A DNA stretch of 64,000 nt from Nakamurella sp. A5-74 (GTDB taxonomy: Bacteria; Actinomycetota; Actinomycetes; Mycobacteriales; Nakamurellaceae), in NCBI RefSeq assembly GCF_040438885.1, contig NZ_CP159218.1, positions 1,612,001 to 1,676,000 on the forward strand, given 5' to 3'. Numbering within the stretch: position 1 is the first letter of the stretch; each line of letters begins with the position of its first letter. Positions 63,839 to 64,000 of this stretch are shown here, one piece after another. The position numbers and the translations under genes were made by a program. Below the pieces are notes generated by a model. It made no database searches. It was not told the DNA's origin and saw only the letters and a list, made by a program, of their open reading frames with translations.

Positions 63839-64000
63839 ACTCGCAGCCCGACGACGTGCACGGCGCGTCCGGCGCTCCGGGTTTCCAGAAGTGTTGCTGC
63901 ACAACGAGTTGCGCACCTCTGTTTGCCGCCGTTCCGGTCGCTCGCGGTTTCGCCGACGGTCGCTGAACGGCCGCCGGGAAGAATCTTCCAGAAAGTTCTC
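63839..64000. other. Non-coding end of the window
   Basis: No gene is visible in these 162 bases. The last 30 are A/T-richer than their surroundings and include a near-palindromic GAAGAATCTTC. GTTG-N5-CAAC near 63892 could form a small hairpin. It may be the leader and promoter of a gene beyond the window; whiB7 follows uvrD2 in Mycobacterium, from memory. Confidence 0.35.

Noticed and set aside
1..64000. tRNA, rRNA or known riboswitch
   Set aside because: No T-loop/anticodon pattern, rRNA segment or familiar riboswitch core was recognised by eye; a covariance-model search would be decisive.

Overview
The window is a high-GC, gene-dense chromosomal segment from an actinobacterium (phylum Actinomycetota). 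Support comes from the strong G/C third-position bias and many GTG starts. It also comes from the coproporphyrin-dependent heme pathway (CgoX, CpfC, ChdC), the mycothiol-type DinB/DUF664 proteins, a DUF222-HNH (13E12-type) gene, a UvrD2-type helicase with HRDC and four-cysteine motif, and a TTGTCCACA-type DnaA box. The order rne-rplU-rpmA-obgE-proB-proA-nadD-rsfS-phosphatase-comEA-comEC ... holA-rpsT ... lepA ... hemW-hrcA-dnaJ-rsmE ... phoH-ybeY-CBS-era resembles, from memory, the Mycobacterium tuberculosis Rv2444c-Rv2364c block. A Nakamurella-like or related lineage is a guess. I saw no tRNA, rRNA, CRISPR array, transposase or prophage gene.

Layout. 1-9657: RNase E/G (5' end outside the window), ribosomal proteins L21 and L27, then a tightly overlapping run obgE-proB-proA-nadD-rsfS-histidine phosphatase. 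9766-13256: comEA-comEC DNA uptake pair. 13262-23347: a heme cluster, eight overlapping or closely packed minus-strand genes (hemE-cgoX-chdC-cpfC-hemC-hemD-hemB-hemL) with hemA divergent, together covering glutamyl-tRNA to heme except GltX. 23418-24728: holA and rpsT. 24891-30497: accessory genes (lipoprotein lipase, amidohydrolase, secreted peptidoglycan-binding protein, LysR regulator, MFS exporter). 30622-32517: lepA.

32612-40650 is the most accessory part: a META lipoprotein, a VOC protein, a DUF222-HNH endonuclease with a LexA-type box inside its promoter, a degenerate intergenic repeat array, three DinB-fold thiol-transferase-like genes, a zinc alcohol dehydrogenase, two tiny membrane proteins and a crotonase. 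40723-43747 is a TetR/MMPL efflux pair with twin operators. 43777-55274 is again core: hemW, a ParB-like protein, CIRCE-hrcA-dnaJ-rsmE, an OFA-type transporter, a HIT protein and phoH-ybeY-CBS-era. 55370-63838 holds a SIS protein, an M20 peptidase, two M16 peptidases, nudC and uvrD2.

Three threads join these parts. First, about fifteen genes that begin transcription units have an ANNNT-type -10 box ending only 6-8 nt before an ATG or GTG, which points to widespread leaderless transcription. Second, several regulators have readable operators: CIRCE for HrcA, a LexA-like box in a 17-bp promoter spacer, twin TetR palindromes 20 bp apart, a LysR T-N11-A palindrome, and DnaA boxes before comEA and uvrD2. 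Third, there are short-period intergenic tandem arrays. They have periods of about 39-49 and 14 bp around 36-37 kb, 17 bp linking the dnaJ stop to the rsmE start, and 13 bp in the OFA transporter leader. No existing feature class explains them well, and they are the best candidates here for something undescribed.
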